DNA from: an archaeon
GTDB taxonomy: Archaea; Iainarchaeota; Iainarchaeia; Iainarchaeales; Iainarchaeaceae
Direction: 5' to 3'
Length of the DNA: 13,416 nucleotides
Assembly: GCA_024653905.1 (NCBI GenBank)
Contig: JANLGZ010000112.1
Span: 1 to 13,416, forward strand
The position numbers and the translations under genes were made by a program. The notes beneath the pieces were generated by a model. The model was not told where the DNA came from and did no database searches. It was given only the letters and a program-made list of their open reading frames with translations. Shown piece by piece: positions 1 through 5,439 of this stretch; position 1 is the stretch's first letter, and the number at the start of each line of letters is the position of its first letter.

Positions 1-780
1 AAAACTATTAAAACACACCATAATCGTGCACCTATTATTATGCAAATGATGGAGGAAGGAAAAGTAATTGAACCGCTTAATCAGCTTTACAAAGATGAGG
101 TGCGCGAACTCGGAAAACTATTAGGTTTGCCTGAGCCTTTGATTGAAAGACACCCTTTTCCAGGTCCGGGGTTAGCTATAAGGATTCTTTGCAGTGAAGG
201 AAAAGAAAAAACAAATATGGAATTGAAGAAAAAAATAAATGAAAAAACAATGGCAATGGGGTATTCTGCCAAAGTACTTCCAGTAAAGGCTGTTGGTGTG
301 CAGGGCGATAACAGAACATATTCAAACGCTGTTGTTTTGCAGGGAAAACTTGATTATAATGAACTGGAAGAAGCTTCAACAACAGTTACAAATGCTTTTG
401 CTTCAGTGAACAGGGTTGTTTATCTTGTAGAACCAAAAGAAATCACAAAAATTGAACTTGAAAAAGCTTACCTTACAAAAGAAAGAACAAAAAAACTTCA
501 GAAAGCAGATGCAATTGTTATGAAAATAATTGCTGAAAAAGGATTAATGAAAGAAATCTGGCAATTCCCAGTTGTGCTTTTACCAGTAAATTTTAACAAC
601 AAAGGAGAAGGAATTGTACTGAGACCCGTGTATTCCAAAGAAGCAATGACCGCGAAATTTGCAAAATTAGGACAAAGTATTCTTGAAGAAATGGTTGAAA
701 AAATAATGAAAATTAAAGGAATCGGCGCAGTAATGATAGATGTAACCCACAAACCACCAGCAACAATTGAGTGGGAATGA
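1..780 (+). CDS. guaA: GMP synthase, ATP-pyrophosphatase/dimerisation part (5' truncated)
   Basis: Converts XMP to GMP using ATP and ammonia or glutamine, the last step of guanylate synthesis in the cytosol. The frame is open from base 1, so the real start lies upstream; the ATG at 40 is internal. The 259 visible residues open with KTHHN, as in the GuaA pyrophosphatase domain, then IEPLNQLYKDEVRELGK and the FPGPGLAIR motif that begins the C-terminal dimerisation domain. VLPVKAVGVQGDNRTY and the terminal DVTHKPPATIEWE are hallmark GuaA sequences, and the C-terminus is intact. Many archaea encode the glutaminase (GuaAa) and synthase (GuaAb) subunits separately; the truncation prevents telling whether this one is fused. 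It is followed by 54 nt and the fic gene, which has its own promoter, so the two are probably not co-transcribed by necessity. The family assignment is secure. Confidence 0.97.
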   Translation, partial: KTIKTHHNRAPIIMQMMEEGKVIEPLNQLYKDEVRELGKLLGLPEPLIERHPFPGPGLAIRILCSEGKEKTNMELKKKINEKTMAMGYSAKVLPVKAVGVQGDNRTYSNAVVLQGKLDYNELEEASTTVTNAFASVNRVVYLVEPKEITKIELEKAYLTKERTKKLQKADAIVMKIIAEKGLMKEIWQFPVVLLPVNFNNKGEGIVLRPVYSKEAMTAKFAKLGQSILEEMVEKIMKIKGIGAVMIDVTHKPPATIEWE

Positions 781-782
781 GA

Positions 783-823
783 TAACCTTACATAATAACA
801 TATATTTAAATATTGTAAGGTTA
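783..823 (+). promoter_or_regulatory. fic promoter: TATA box enclosed by a 10-bp inverted repeat
   Basis: TAACCTTACA (783-792) and TGTAAGGTTA (814-823) are exact reverse complements separated by 21 nt. The spacer holds the TATA-like tatatttaaa (801-810), centred about 29 nt before the fic ATG at 835, as expected for an archaeal promoter with little or no leader. The right arm lies between TATA box and start, where a bound repressor would block transcription initiation. This suggests an operator, but a transcribed stem-loop at the 3' end of the guaA mRNA is an alternative. Confidence 0.55.
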
Positions 824-834
824 ACTAATGTTTT

Positions 835-1794
835 ATGGTTTATATTTCAGAGAAAACAATAAAGAAGAATAAATATTTCTACCTCATGAAATCCCTTAGA
901 CTGCCAAACGGCAAAGTGATTACTTTACAGAAACTTTTGGATAAAAAAGGAAACGTTAAAGAACTTGAAAAAAAATACAAAATTTTTTTCCTGGAAAAAG
1001 AAAAAGAAGCCTATTCAAACTTCGCCCTAAAAAATTATACTGCAAACTCGGTTTATACAAGAGAACAGATAAAAAAAATTGAAGAAATGAAAGTTGAATA
1101 CCAATATTTGGTGAAAAATTTTTCGGCAGAACAATACAAAGACGTGTTTGACAGGTTCATAGCAAACTTCACTTATGAATCAAACGCAATAGAAGGCAGT
1201 TCTCTTACTCTTAAGGATGTTGCAATAGTCATGTTTGAAAACCGTTCAATGCAAGGAAAGGATCTCAGGGAAATCTGGGAAACAAAAAACTCAAGAGAAG
1301 TTATGGAAAAAATACTGAAAGGAAAATTCAAGGTAAACGAGAAAGACATAATAAAAATGCACAAAATGCTGATGGAAAACATTGACCAAAGAACAGGATA
1401 CAAACAATTCCCAAATGAAATAGTGGGTTCAACAATTAAATTAACTCCCCCAGAAAAAGTTGAAAAGGAAATGAATGAACTTTTCGAACGGCATGAAAAC
1501 AACTCTGAAAATTTACACCCCCTACAGGCAGCAGCCTTGTTCCACGGTAAATTTGAAAGAATTCACCCTTTTGCAGATGGAAATGGCAGAGTGGGAAGGT
1601 TTATTGTTACTGCAATACTTGCAAATGAAAATTATCCGCCGCTGATAATCAGAAAAACACAAAGAGAATCCTACATAAAAGCACTGGAAGACTTTCATAG
1701 AGGATACACAAACAATTTAGAAAGAATATTTCTAGATAAATACAAAAAAACATTTGAAAAATTCTTTGCAGGATATACAAAATATGTTAAATGA
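835..1794 (+). CDS. Fic-domain protein, class II with N-terminal inhibitory motif (putative AMP transferase)
   Basis: Fic enzymes usually transfer AMP from ATP to a hydroxyl side chain of a target protein. The full core motif HPFADGNGRVGR lies at residues 244-255, with catalytic His244, the phosphate-binding GNGR and the final Arg all present. Upstream, S116-N-A-I-E120-G121 matches the inhibitory-helix motif [S/T]xxxE[G/N]. Its position N-terminal to the Fic core makes this a class II, self-inhibited protein, where Glu120 would block productive ATP binding. Residues 1-40 (YISEKTIKKNKYFYLMKS and following) look like the beta-hairpin lead-in seen on many archaeal Fic proteins. Residues 40-110 are charged and mostly helical. 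The ATG at 835 sits 29 nt from a TATA box and no Shine-Dalgarno is visible. No separate antitoxin gene flanks it, in keeping with a built-in inhibitor. Target and physiological role cannot be read from the sequence. Confidence 0.93.
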   Translation: MVYISEKTIKKNKYFYLMKSLRLPNGKVITLQKLLDKKGNVKELEKKYKIFFLEKEKEAYSNFALKNYTANSVYTREQIKKIEEMKVEYQYLVKNFSAEQYKDVFDRFIANFTYESNAIEGSSLTLKDVAIVMFENRSMQGKDLREIWETKNSREVMEKILKGKFKVNEKDIIKMHKMLMENIDQRTGYKQFPNEIVGSTIKLTPPEKVEKEMNELFERHENNSENLHPLQAAALFHGKFERIHPFADGNGRVGRFIVTAILANENYPPLIIRKTQRESYIKALEDFHRGYTNNLERIFLDKYKKTFEKFFAGYTKYVK

Positions 1795-1826
1795 ATTATC
1801 ACCGCCTAAAGCAAAATAAAAAAACA

Positions 1827-1966
1827 GTGATAAAAATCATCAGAACTCATCAATTATTGCAATCACACATAGGTTGAGCGGGAATAATACTGTGGATGCG
1901 ACGATTCTCGAATCAGGCATACGTTTTCTTGTTGTTCTATGTATCTAACCTACAGGTTTTTATCAC
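1827..1966. repeat. 140-bp element with near-perfect 12-bp inverted ends (structured RNA or MITE-like)
   Basis: GTGATAAAAATC (1827-1838) pairs with GGTTTTTATCAC (1955-1966) at 11 of 12 positions as DNA, and at all 12 as RNA with one U-G pair. Inside, TAGGTT (1870-1875) pairs with AACCTA (1947-1952), overlapping an alternative ACATAG/CTATGT pairing (1867-1872 with 1937-1942). At the tip, ATGC (1896-1899) pairs with GCAT (1917-1920) around GATT-CTCG-AATC (1903-1914). Such nested pairing suits a folded RNA. A small non-autonomous element with terminal inverted repeats is equally possible; no clear target-site duplication is seen. It matches no RNA family I can recognise. Confidence 0.4.
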
Positions 1967-2060
1967 CACCAACTAATTTGTTTTCGGTGGAGACAAAGAC
2001 ATAATGAATAATTATTGTAAAAGACATTTGTGATTTTTCAATCTTTCTTTAAAGGAAGGT

Positions 2061-2068
2061 TATAAATA
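2061..2068 (+). promoter_or_regulatory. TATA box of the 2093 orphan gene
   Basis: TATAAATA is centred about 28 nt before the ATG at 2093, giving a transcript that starts at or near the start codon. A near-palindrome around CTTTAAAG lies immediately upstream, where the TFB recognition element or a regulator could bind. Confidence 0.6.
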
Positions 2069-2092
2069 AAACTCAAGACTTAATTTTAAGGT

Positions 2093-2452
2093 ATGATAAA
2101 AAAGCGTGTTCCTGCTACGTTAAAGTCATTCAGGAAAAGATTAGAATATTACTATAAAAATTTTCCTGGCAAATACAAAGGCATGACAAATGAAGCAGGA
2201 GTCAAAATGCGTATTGAAGTAGTACATGCAGTAGCAACTCCAAGACCATATATTGGAAGGCTTTTGCTAGAAAAAGATGTTTCCCAAGAAGTAAACTTAA
2301 ACAGGGCAATTAACCGTTTGCAAAAAAAACATAAACTAACCAAAAAACAGGCACTACAAATACTAATCTCTGATTTTAATGCAGTGCATGATAACATTAA
2401 AAAAACAAAAAAAAGATTTGATGAATTATATAAGCAAAACCCAGATTTATAA
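2093..2452 (+). CDS. Orphan basic protein, 119 aa (unrecognised)
   Basis: I do not recognise this family. The protein is strongly basic, with an N-terminus of the type MIKKRVPATLKSFRKRLEYYY, a central segment with probable beta character (RIEVVHAVATPRPYIGRLLLE, about residues 40-60) and a helical, lysine-rich C-terminal half (residues 68-115). No signal peptide or membrane segment is visible. The ATG is supported by a TATA box at the leaderless distance. The stretch from Leu82 (LTKKQALQILI...HDNI) weakly resembles the module shared by the 2949 and 4669 products (LTQKDVDLLI...HDRI in the latter) but needs a two-residue gap, so I regard homology as unproven. After the TAA stop the same frame stays open for 30 more codons. 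It is probably a real gene, judging by its promoter and place in a run of similar orphans. Confidence 0.7.
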   Translation: MIKKRVPATLKSFRKRLEYYYKNFPGKYKGMTNEAGVKMRIEVVHAVATPRPYIGRLLLEKDVSQEVNLNRAINRLQKKHKLTKKQALQILISDFNAVHDNIKKTKKRFDELYKQNPDL

Positions 2453-2541
2453 AATGAAATCACAAGACATATCGTCCAAAGCACTATGCAAGGAATGCGA
2501 TCTACAATAGAATATTTCAAAGAAAAATTAGAAGAAAACAA

Positions 2542-2549
2542 TTAAATAG
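2542..2549 (+). promoter_or_regulatory. TATA-like box of the 2571 orphan gene
   Basis: TTAAATAG is centred about 25 nt before the ATG at 2571, with no Shine-Dalgarno in the gap, so initiation is probably leaderless. It overlaps the end of the open frame that continues past the preceding gene's stop. Confidence 0.5.
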
Positions 2550-2570
2550 TGTGTTCGCGGTTTATTCTGT

Positions 2571-2846
2571 ATGCCTGGAAGAATAAGACGTATGGCAATC
2601 AATTTCTTAAAAAAATTTGAAGCAAGAAGAGCAAATAAATTATATACTGCAAGACAGGATGCGGGCCTTCTTAGAACTGATGCTAAAAATCATGTGGCAA
2701 CAAGTCATTCTCCTAGTGGGTTAAAAGAAGGGATTGAATTAGAAAGAGAAATAATGAGAACTAGAGCTGCTGCGCTGAATAGAAAAGCCGAAAGACTTGA
2801 ACAACCTGGGCTTGCAAGCAGATTACGAAAAAGACTTGAACAATGA
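2571..2846 (+). CDS. Orphan small basic helical protein, 91 aa (unrecognised)
   Basis: I do not recognise this family. The protein is arginine/lysine rich throughout (MPGRIRRMAINFLKKFEARR at the start, RLEQPGLASRLRKRLEQ at the end) and predicted by eye to be almost entirely helical; residues 51-80 (LKEGIELEREIMRTRAAALN and on) could form an amphipathic coiled coil. No cysteines, membrane segment or signal peptide are present. The net charge and size would suit a nucleic-acid-binding protein or an assembly scaffold, but nothing specific shows this. The start fits a TATA-like box 25 nt upstream and the stop is followed by a T5 tract. It lies between two other orphans on the same strand. A chance reading frame is possible but unlikely given the promoter and amino-acid composition. 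Confidence 0.6.
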   Translation: MPGRIRRMAINFLKKFEARRANKLYTARQDAGLLRTDAKNHVATSHSPSGLKEGIELEREIMRTRAAALNRKAERLEQPGLASRLRKRLEQ

Positions 2847-2874
2847 ACCCCGTGAAAGTTAAATTTAGAAAAAC

Positions 2875-2879
2875 TTTTT
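2875..2879 (+). terminator. Possible T-tract terminator after the 2571 gene
   Basis: A T5 run lies 29 nt past the TGA stop, ahead of the next gene's own TATA box. Archaeal termination often relies on short T runs without a hairpin, so this is plausible but weak. Confidence 0.25.
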
Positions 2880-2917
2880 GTAATACTAAAAATAAGGCTA
2901 CTGAAAATATTGCAAAG

Positions 2918-2925
2918 CTTTAAAT
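2918..2925 (+). promoter_or_regulatory. TATA box deciding the start of the 2949 gene
   Basis: CTTTAAAT is centred 27 nt before the ATG at 2949. An in-frame TTG at 2910 would give 13 more residues but lies upstream of this box, so a transcript from this promoter could not include it. Confidence 0.6.
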
Positions 2926-2948
2926 GTCAAAAAACAGTATACTTTTAT

Positions 2949-4217
2949 ATGCCCGTAAGACATTCAACTAAAACCCCTAACCATCCTGATCTAAGAGAAT
3001 CAGCAAGACATTTTGAACAAACAATTGATGCGGCACAGGAGGCCCGAAAAAAAAAGATGGAGCGGATGAAAGGGCTTATTGTTCCACATGAAGGAGAAAA
3101 ATTGCATCTCCCAGAATATAAACCACCACTTCAACTCACAGAACCAGACAGGGAAAAAGCACAAGCAGAAGATATGCGAAAGAATAGGGCAACAGAACGG
3201 GAAAGAACACGAAATATTGCGGCAACAGAATATAAGAAAATGCAAGAGGAAATGAGACGCCAAGACGAAATGGAACGCAAAGATGCAATACGAGAGAGGA
3301 TGAAAGGGCATGAACTTTCATATGAAGATATCCCCCTTACTCTTCCTAAACCAGGTCTTTTGAAAAGGAGCATATGGAAAGTCCGTGGTTTATTCCAAAG
3401 AACAAAGAAGCCCCCTGTTGCTCCGCCAACTGCAACTCCAACAACAAGACCTGTTACAGTTAATCCTGCTGAACCAGCAATTAAAGTTAAAACTCCAACT
3501 TTTGGGCAAAGAACACGCGCCATATTTCAAAGGAGGAAAGAAAATGATTCAACTCAACCAAGAATTACCCTGCCTGCAAAATCACAAAGGACACGTTCTG
3601 CAACCAGAGTTACCAATTACTTAAAAGGAAAAGCTGCTTCTGCCAAAAAAAGTTTGCCTAAAATAAAAATACGTATCCCGAGAAAGGAAACCAGAGCTGA
3701 TGCAATAAAGCGCAAACGTAAGGCACTTGATGAATTTGAGGCAGACAGAAACAATAACCGCGGCAGGGTACGGCTTGAAAAAACCAAATTTGAGAATATT
3801 TCATTCCCTGTTTCAAAATACAATGTTTCAGTACGCGTTCTGGATGATGTTGAAACATTACAAAGAGCAAAACCATACCTTGAAGACCTGCTTAGAAAAG
3901 GAGAGAACATTACTATTCAGCCACGTGACATCGACCTTATTATTCAAGCAAAACAATGGGAACATGAAATTCAAAGAATACAGAACACCATTGAGGAAAT
4001 TGGAAGAGGAAAACATGATAAAGCCCTAAAAGATTATGCGAAGCAAGGCGTGAAAGTACCTATAGAAAAACTTAGAGAAAATATGGTTTACCAAAACATC
4101 AACCAGAGAGAAAAACTAATACGCGAAATGGAGAACCGAATAAGAAACACAGGTCTTGTAAAAGCGATTGATGAATACAACAAAGGAAGACTTATCTGGG
4201 AAATCCAAGAAAGATAA
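2949..4217 (+). CDS. Orphan charged protein with C-terminal DxDLxIxAK module, 422 aa
   Basis: I do not recognise the family. By eye the order is: a very charged, probably coiled-coil segment rich in Glu, Arg, Lys and Met (about residues 20-120); a Pro/Thr linker after Lys154 (PPVAPPTATPTTRP); a strongly basic stretch (about 185-265) ending in RIPRKETRADAIKRKRKALD; then a C-terminal helical part (about 295-422). A short basic motif occurs twice, VRGLFQRTKK (145-154) and TRAIFQRRKE (189-198). The C-terminal part contains D327-I-D-L-I-I-Q-A-K335, shared with the product of the 4669 gene. No membrane segment or signal peptide is seen. The ATG at 2949 is preferred to the in-frame TTG at 2910 because of the TATA box position. 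After the TAA stop the frame stays open for 16 codons of charged residues. A basic, partly disordered protein with a conserved tail could be a nucleic-acid binder or a sorted/secreted factor; neither is demonstrated. Confidence 0.7.
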   Translation: MPVRHSTKTPNHPDLRESARHFEQTIDAAQEARKKKMERMKGLIVPHEGEKLHLPEYKPPLQLTEPDREKAQAEDMRKNRATERERTRNIAATEYKKMQEEMRRQDEMERKDAIRERMKGHELSYEDIPLTLPKPGLLKRSIWKVRGLFQRTKKPPVAPPTATPTTRPVTVNPAEPAIKVKTPTFGQRTRAIFQRRKENDSTQPRITLPAKSQRTRSATRVTNYLKGKAASAKKSLPKIKIRIPRKETRADAIKRKRKALDEFEADRNNNRGRVRLEKTKFENISFPVSKYNVSVRVLDDVETLQRAKPYLEDLLRKGENITIQPRDIDLIIQAKQWEHEIQRIQNTIEEIGRGKHDKALKDYAKQGVKVPIEKLRENMVYQNINQREKLIREMENRIRNTGLVKAIDEYNKGRLIWEIQER

Positions 4218-4328
4218 TTAGTGGAAAGCCAAATTAGAGCTTTACAGAAAATCAAAAAAAGAGATTAATGAAAGGGAATAGTATAACAGGAATACTAAAA
4301 ACATAATCATTATTCTGAAAACCAGATT

Positions 4329-4490
4329 TTAACCGTAAAACATTACTTCGTTTTCTCGGGTTTCGTTTTTTCGAATGAGTTTAGCATAAACTCCATGATG
4401 ACCGGACAAATGTCTCTGCCAATCCTTCGGCAGGCCGGTAGTAAACTTTTTTTTGCAAACAGAACACACATAAACCAATAAAAATCCCAT
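4329..4490 (-). CDS. Small C2H2 zinc-finger protein, 53 aa
   Basis: The minus strand encodes a protein starting MGFLLVYVCSVC and ending NEVMFYG. Cys9-x2-Cys12-x14-His27-x3-His31, followed by a second His32, is a classical C2H2 zinc-finger spacing, with aromatic/hydrophobic residues around it (Tyr7, Phe16, Trp24, Leu28) as in the finger fold. A basic tail (YAKLIRKNETRENE) follows. Single-finger proteins of this size are common in archaea and usually thought to bind nucleic acid or protein; the target here is unknown. The ATG at 4490 lies about 36 nt from an AT-rich TATA-like stretch (minus strand of 4522-4531). TTG or GTG a few codons in are alternative starts that would still keep the finger. 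It is antisense to and convergent with the 2949 gene and divergent from the 4669 gene. The frame is short, so confidence rests on the motif. Confidence 0.72.
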   Translation of the reverse strand: MGFLLVYVCSVCKKKFTTGLPKDWQRHLSGHHGVYAKLIRKNETRENEVMFYG

Positions 4491-4505
4491 TCCAAAACAG
4501 CATAC

Positions 4506-4521
4506 TTTCGAGTCTCCGAAA
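4506..4521. repeat. Short hairpin upstream of the zinc-finger gene
   Basis: TTTCG (4506-4510) and CGAAA (4517-4521) are perfect complements around a 6-nt loop. It lies between the zinc-finger gene's start and its presumed TATA box, and could be in the 5' leader or act as a binding site. The stem is short enough to be chance. Confidence 0.25.
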
Positions 4522-4538
4522 TGAAAATATGTCTCTAC

Positions 4539-4558
4539 AAGAATATTAATCTATTCTT
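4539..4558. repeat. Perfect 7-bp inverted repeat in the divergent intergenic region
   Basis: AAGAATA (4539-4545) and TATTCTT (4552-4558) are exact reverse complements around ttaatc. It sits between the minus-strand zinc-finger gene and the + strand 4669 gene, just upstream of the zinc-finger TATA-like box, a position suited to an operator. No other gene is convincing between 4491 and 4668; a 28-codon + strand frame at 4521-4607 has no supporting signal. Confidence 0.35.
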
Positions 4559-4617
4559 ACAAGGTCTGACAAAGCAGGCATTGGAAAAAGAAACACCTAA
4601 TCACTAGGCTTGAAAGA

Positions 4618-4663
4618 ACTAATCTTGCAGAGCAAAACTTTTTATTGAAATGGAACGATTAGT
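4618..4663 (+). promoter_or_regulatory. Promoter of the 4669 gene, TATA box between 7-bp inverted repeats
   Basis: The TATA-like CTTTTTATTG (4638-4647) is centred 27 nt before the ATG at 4669. ACTAATC (4618-4624) and GATTAGT (4657-4663) are exact reverse complements on either side of it. The layout recalls the fic promoter, but the arms are shorter and differ in sequence, so a common regulator is not implied. Confidence 0.4.
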
Positions 4664-4668
4664 ATAAT

Positions 4669-5439
4669 ATGCCAAGTAACCGAATTAGGATTATGCCTCA
4701 AAGGAAACAATCTGGTACAAAACCAATCCGTAACCGTTCTGCTAGAAAACCGCCTGCTAGAAAGCCCGATATGATCGAGCTTCTACACCATTTCTCAAAC
4801 CCTGATCCCATATCCCCACATTCACTCAACCAGACAATGTTGGGTAACTTAATTAACTTCTTAGGGGCATCACCACCAAATACCCTTCAAACTCACGGTC
4901 CATCAGGACAAAAAGGCCTTATGGTAAAGGGCACAGAAGGATACGGTTCTAATGCAAATACTCCTCCAAATGGGCCATCAGAACAAAGAGTCCATACAGT
5001 AAAGGTTCCATCAGAATACAAGCCTGTTACTGAAAAAACAATTCCGCATGGAAGCGGAATCCAACCAACAACTAGGCATTTTACTGAACAGCCCAAGATT
5101 AAACCCGTGGAATGGCTTGGAGGCAAAAGCTTGGATGAACTTAGCCGTACAAGAGAGTTTTTGAATACACTTGTTGAAAAAGCAAAAGAGAGAGGCGCTA
5201 CATCAAAACAATTGCAGGCTCTTTTTGAATCCATTCATTTAACCCAAAAGGATGTTGACCTGCTTATAGAAGCCAAGGAAATGCATGACAGAATTATGGC
5301 AACCAACGGAAGCACACACAATAAAAATGCTAGAATTCGAATCGAATTAGCGAAACACCAAAAAATTGACTCAGCTATTGCAGCCTATACTAGTTTTATA
5401 GAACTGATTATGGAAAACCAAAAAAAACGAAATCGTTAA
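4669..5439 (+). CDS. Orphan protein with 25-residue tandem repeat and C-terminal DxDLxIxAK module, 256 aa
   Basis: I do not recognise the family. The N-terminal 35 residues are very basic (NRSARKPPARKPD). A Gly/Pro/Ser-rich, probably disordered region follows, with two copies of a 25-residue unit beginning GPSGQKGLMVKGTEGY (77-101) and GPSEQRVHTVKVPSEY (102-126). The C-terminal part from about residue 153 is helical and contains T192-Q-K-D195-V-D-L-L-I-E-A-K203, matching residues 322-335 of the 2949 product. Both proteins also have an LDE/LDD-led helix before the motif and a final helix with AIAAY or AIDEY. No cysteines, membrane segments or signal peptide are seen. The start is fixed by a TATA box 27 nt upstream. 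The paralogy suggests the two products do related jobs through the same tail while the N-terminal parts differ. Confidence 0.7.
   Translation: MPSNRIRIMPQRKQSGTKPIRNRSARKPPARKPDMIELLHHFSNPDPISPHSLNQTMLGNLINFLGASPPNTLQTHGPSGQKGLMVKGTEGYGSNANTPPNGPSEQRVHTVKVPSEYKPVTEKTIPHGSGIQPTTRHFTEQPKIKPVEWLGGKSLDELSRTREFLNTLVEKAKERGATSKQLQALFESIHLTQKDVDLLIEAKEMHDRIMATNGSTHNKNARIRIELAKHQKIDSAIAAYTSFIELIMENQKKRNR

Larger units (their letters stand above)
1795..2092. other. Intergenic region between fic and the first orphan gene
   Basis: No convincing gene is seen on either strand; the longest ATG-initiated frames inside are about 26 codons. Besides the 140-bp inverted-end element, it holds a 5-bp hairpin CCACC (1966-1970) with GGTGG (1986-1990), an AT palindrome AATAATTATT (2007-2016), a near-palindrome centred on CTTTAAAG (2047-2054), and the TATA box of the next gene. 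Confidence 0.6.

Noticed and set aside
40..42. ATG as the start of the GMP synthase gene
   Set aside because: Conserved GuaA residues (KTHHN) are encoded before it; the gene simply enters the window from the left.
1896..1920. GATTCTCGAATC, recalling a tRNA T-arm
   Set aside because: The TTCRANY loop is not formed, and no acceptor stem or anticodon arm can be built around it.
1896..1976. 26-codon + strand frame inside the 140-bp element
   Set aside because: No promoter at a suitable distance, no motif, and the bases are better explained by the nested inverted repeats.
2910..2948. TTG start adding 13 residues to the 422-aa orphan
   Set aside because: The TATA box at 2918-2925 lies downstream of this TTG, so the transcript would start near 2949.
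4395..4401. ATGATGA, an exact match to a box C (RUGAUGA) of a C/D guide RNA
   Set aside because: No CUGA box D at a suitable distance and the bases encode the His31-His32 pair of the zinc finger on the other strand.
4399..4454. Hairpin (ACCGG...CCGGT with inner CTGCC...GGCAG) followed by a T8 run, looking like an intrinsic terminator or structured RNA on the + strand
   Set aside because: The same bases are codons of the minus-strand zinc-finger gene, the T8 being part of its lysine codons. The protein motif is the stronger explanation.
4395..4481. 28-codon + strand frame starting ATG ATG
   Set aside because: It is the opposite-strand shadow of the zinc-finger gene, with no TATA box at the right distance and no recognisable motif.
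4521..4607. 28-codon + strand frame (MKICLYKN...) between the zinc-finger and 4669 genes
   Set aside because: No promoter or ribosome site, no recognisable motif, and it spans inverted repeats better read as regulatory DNA.
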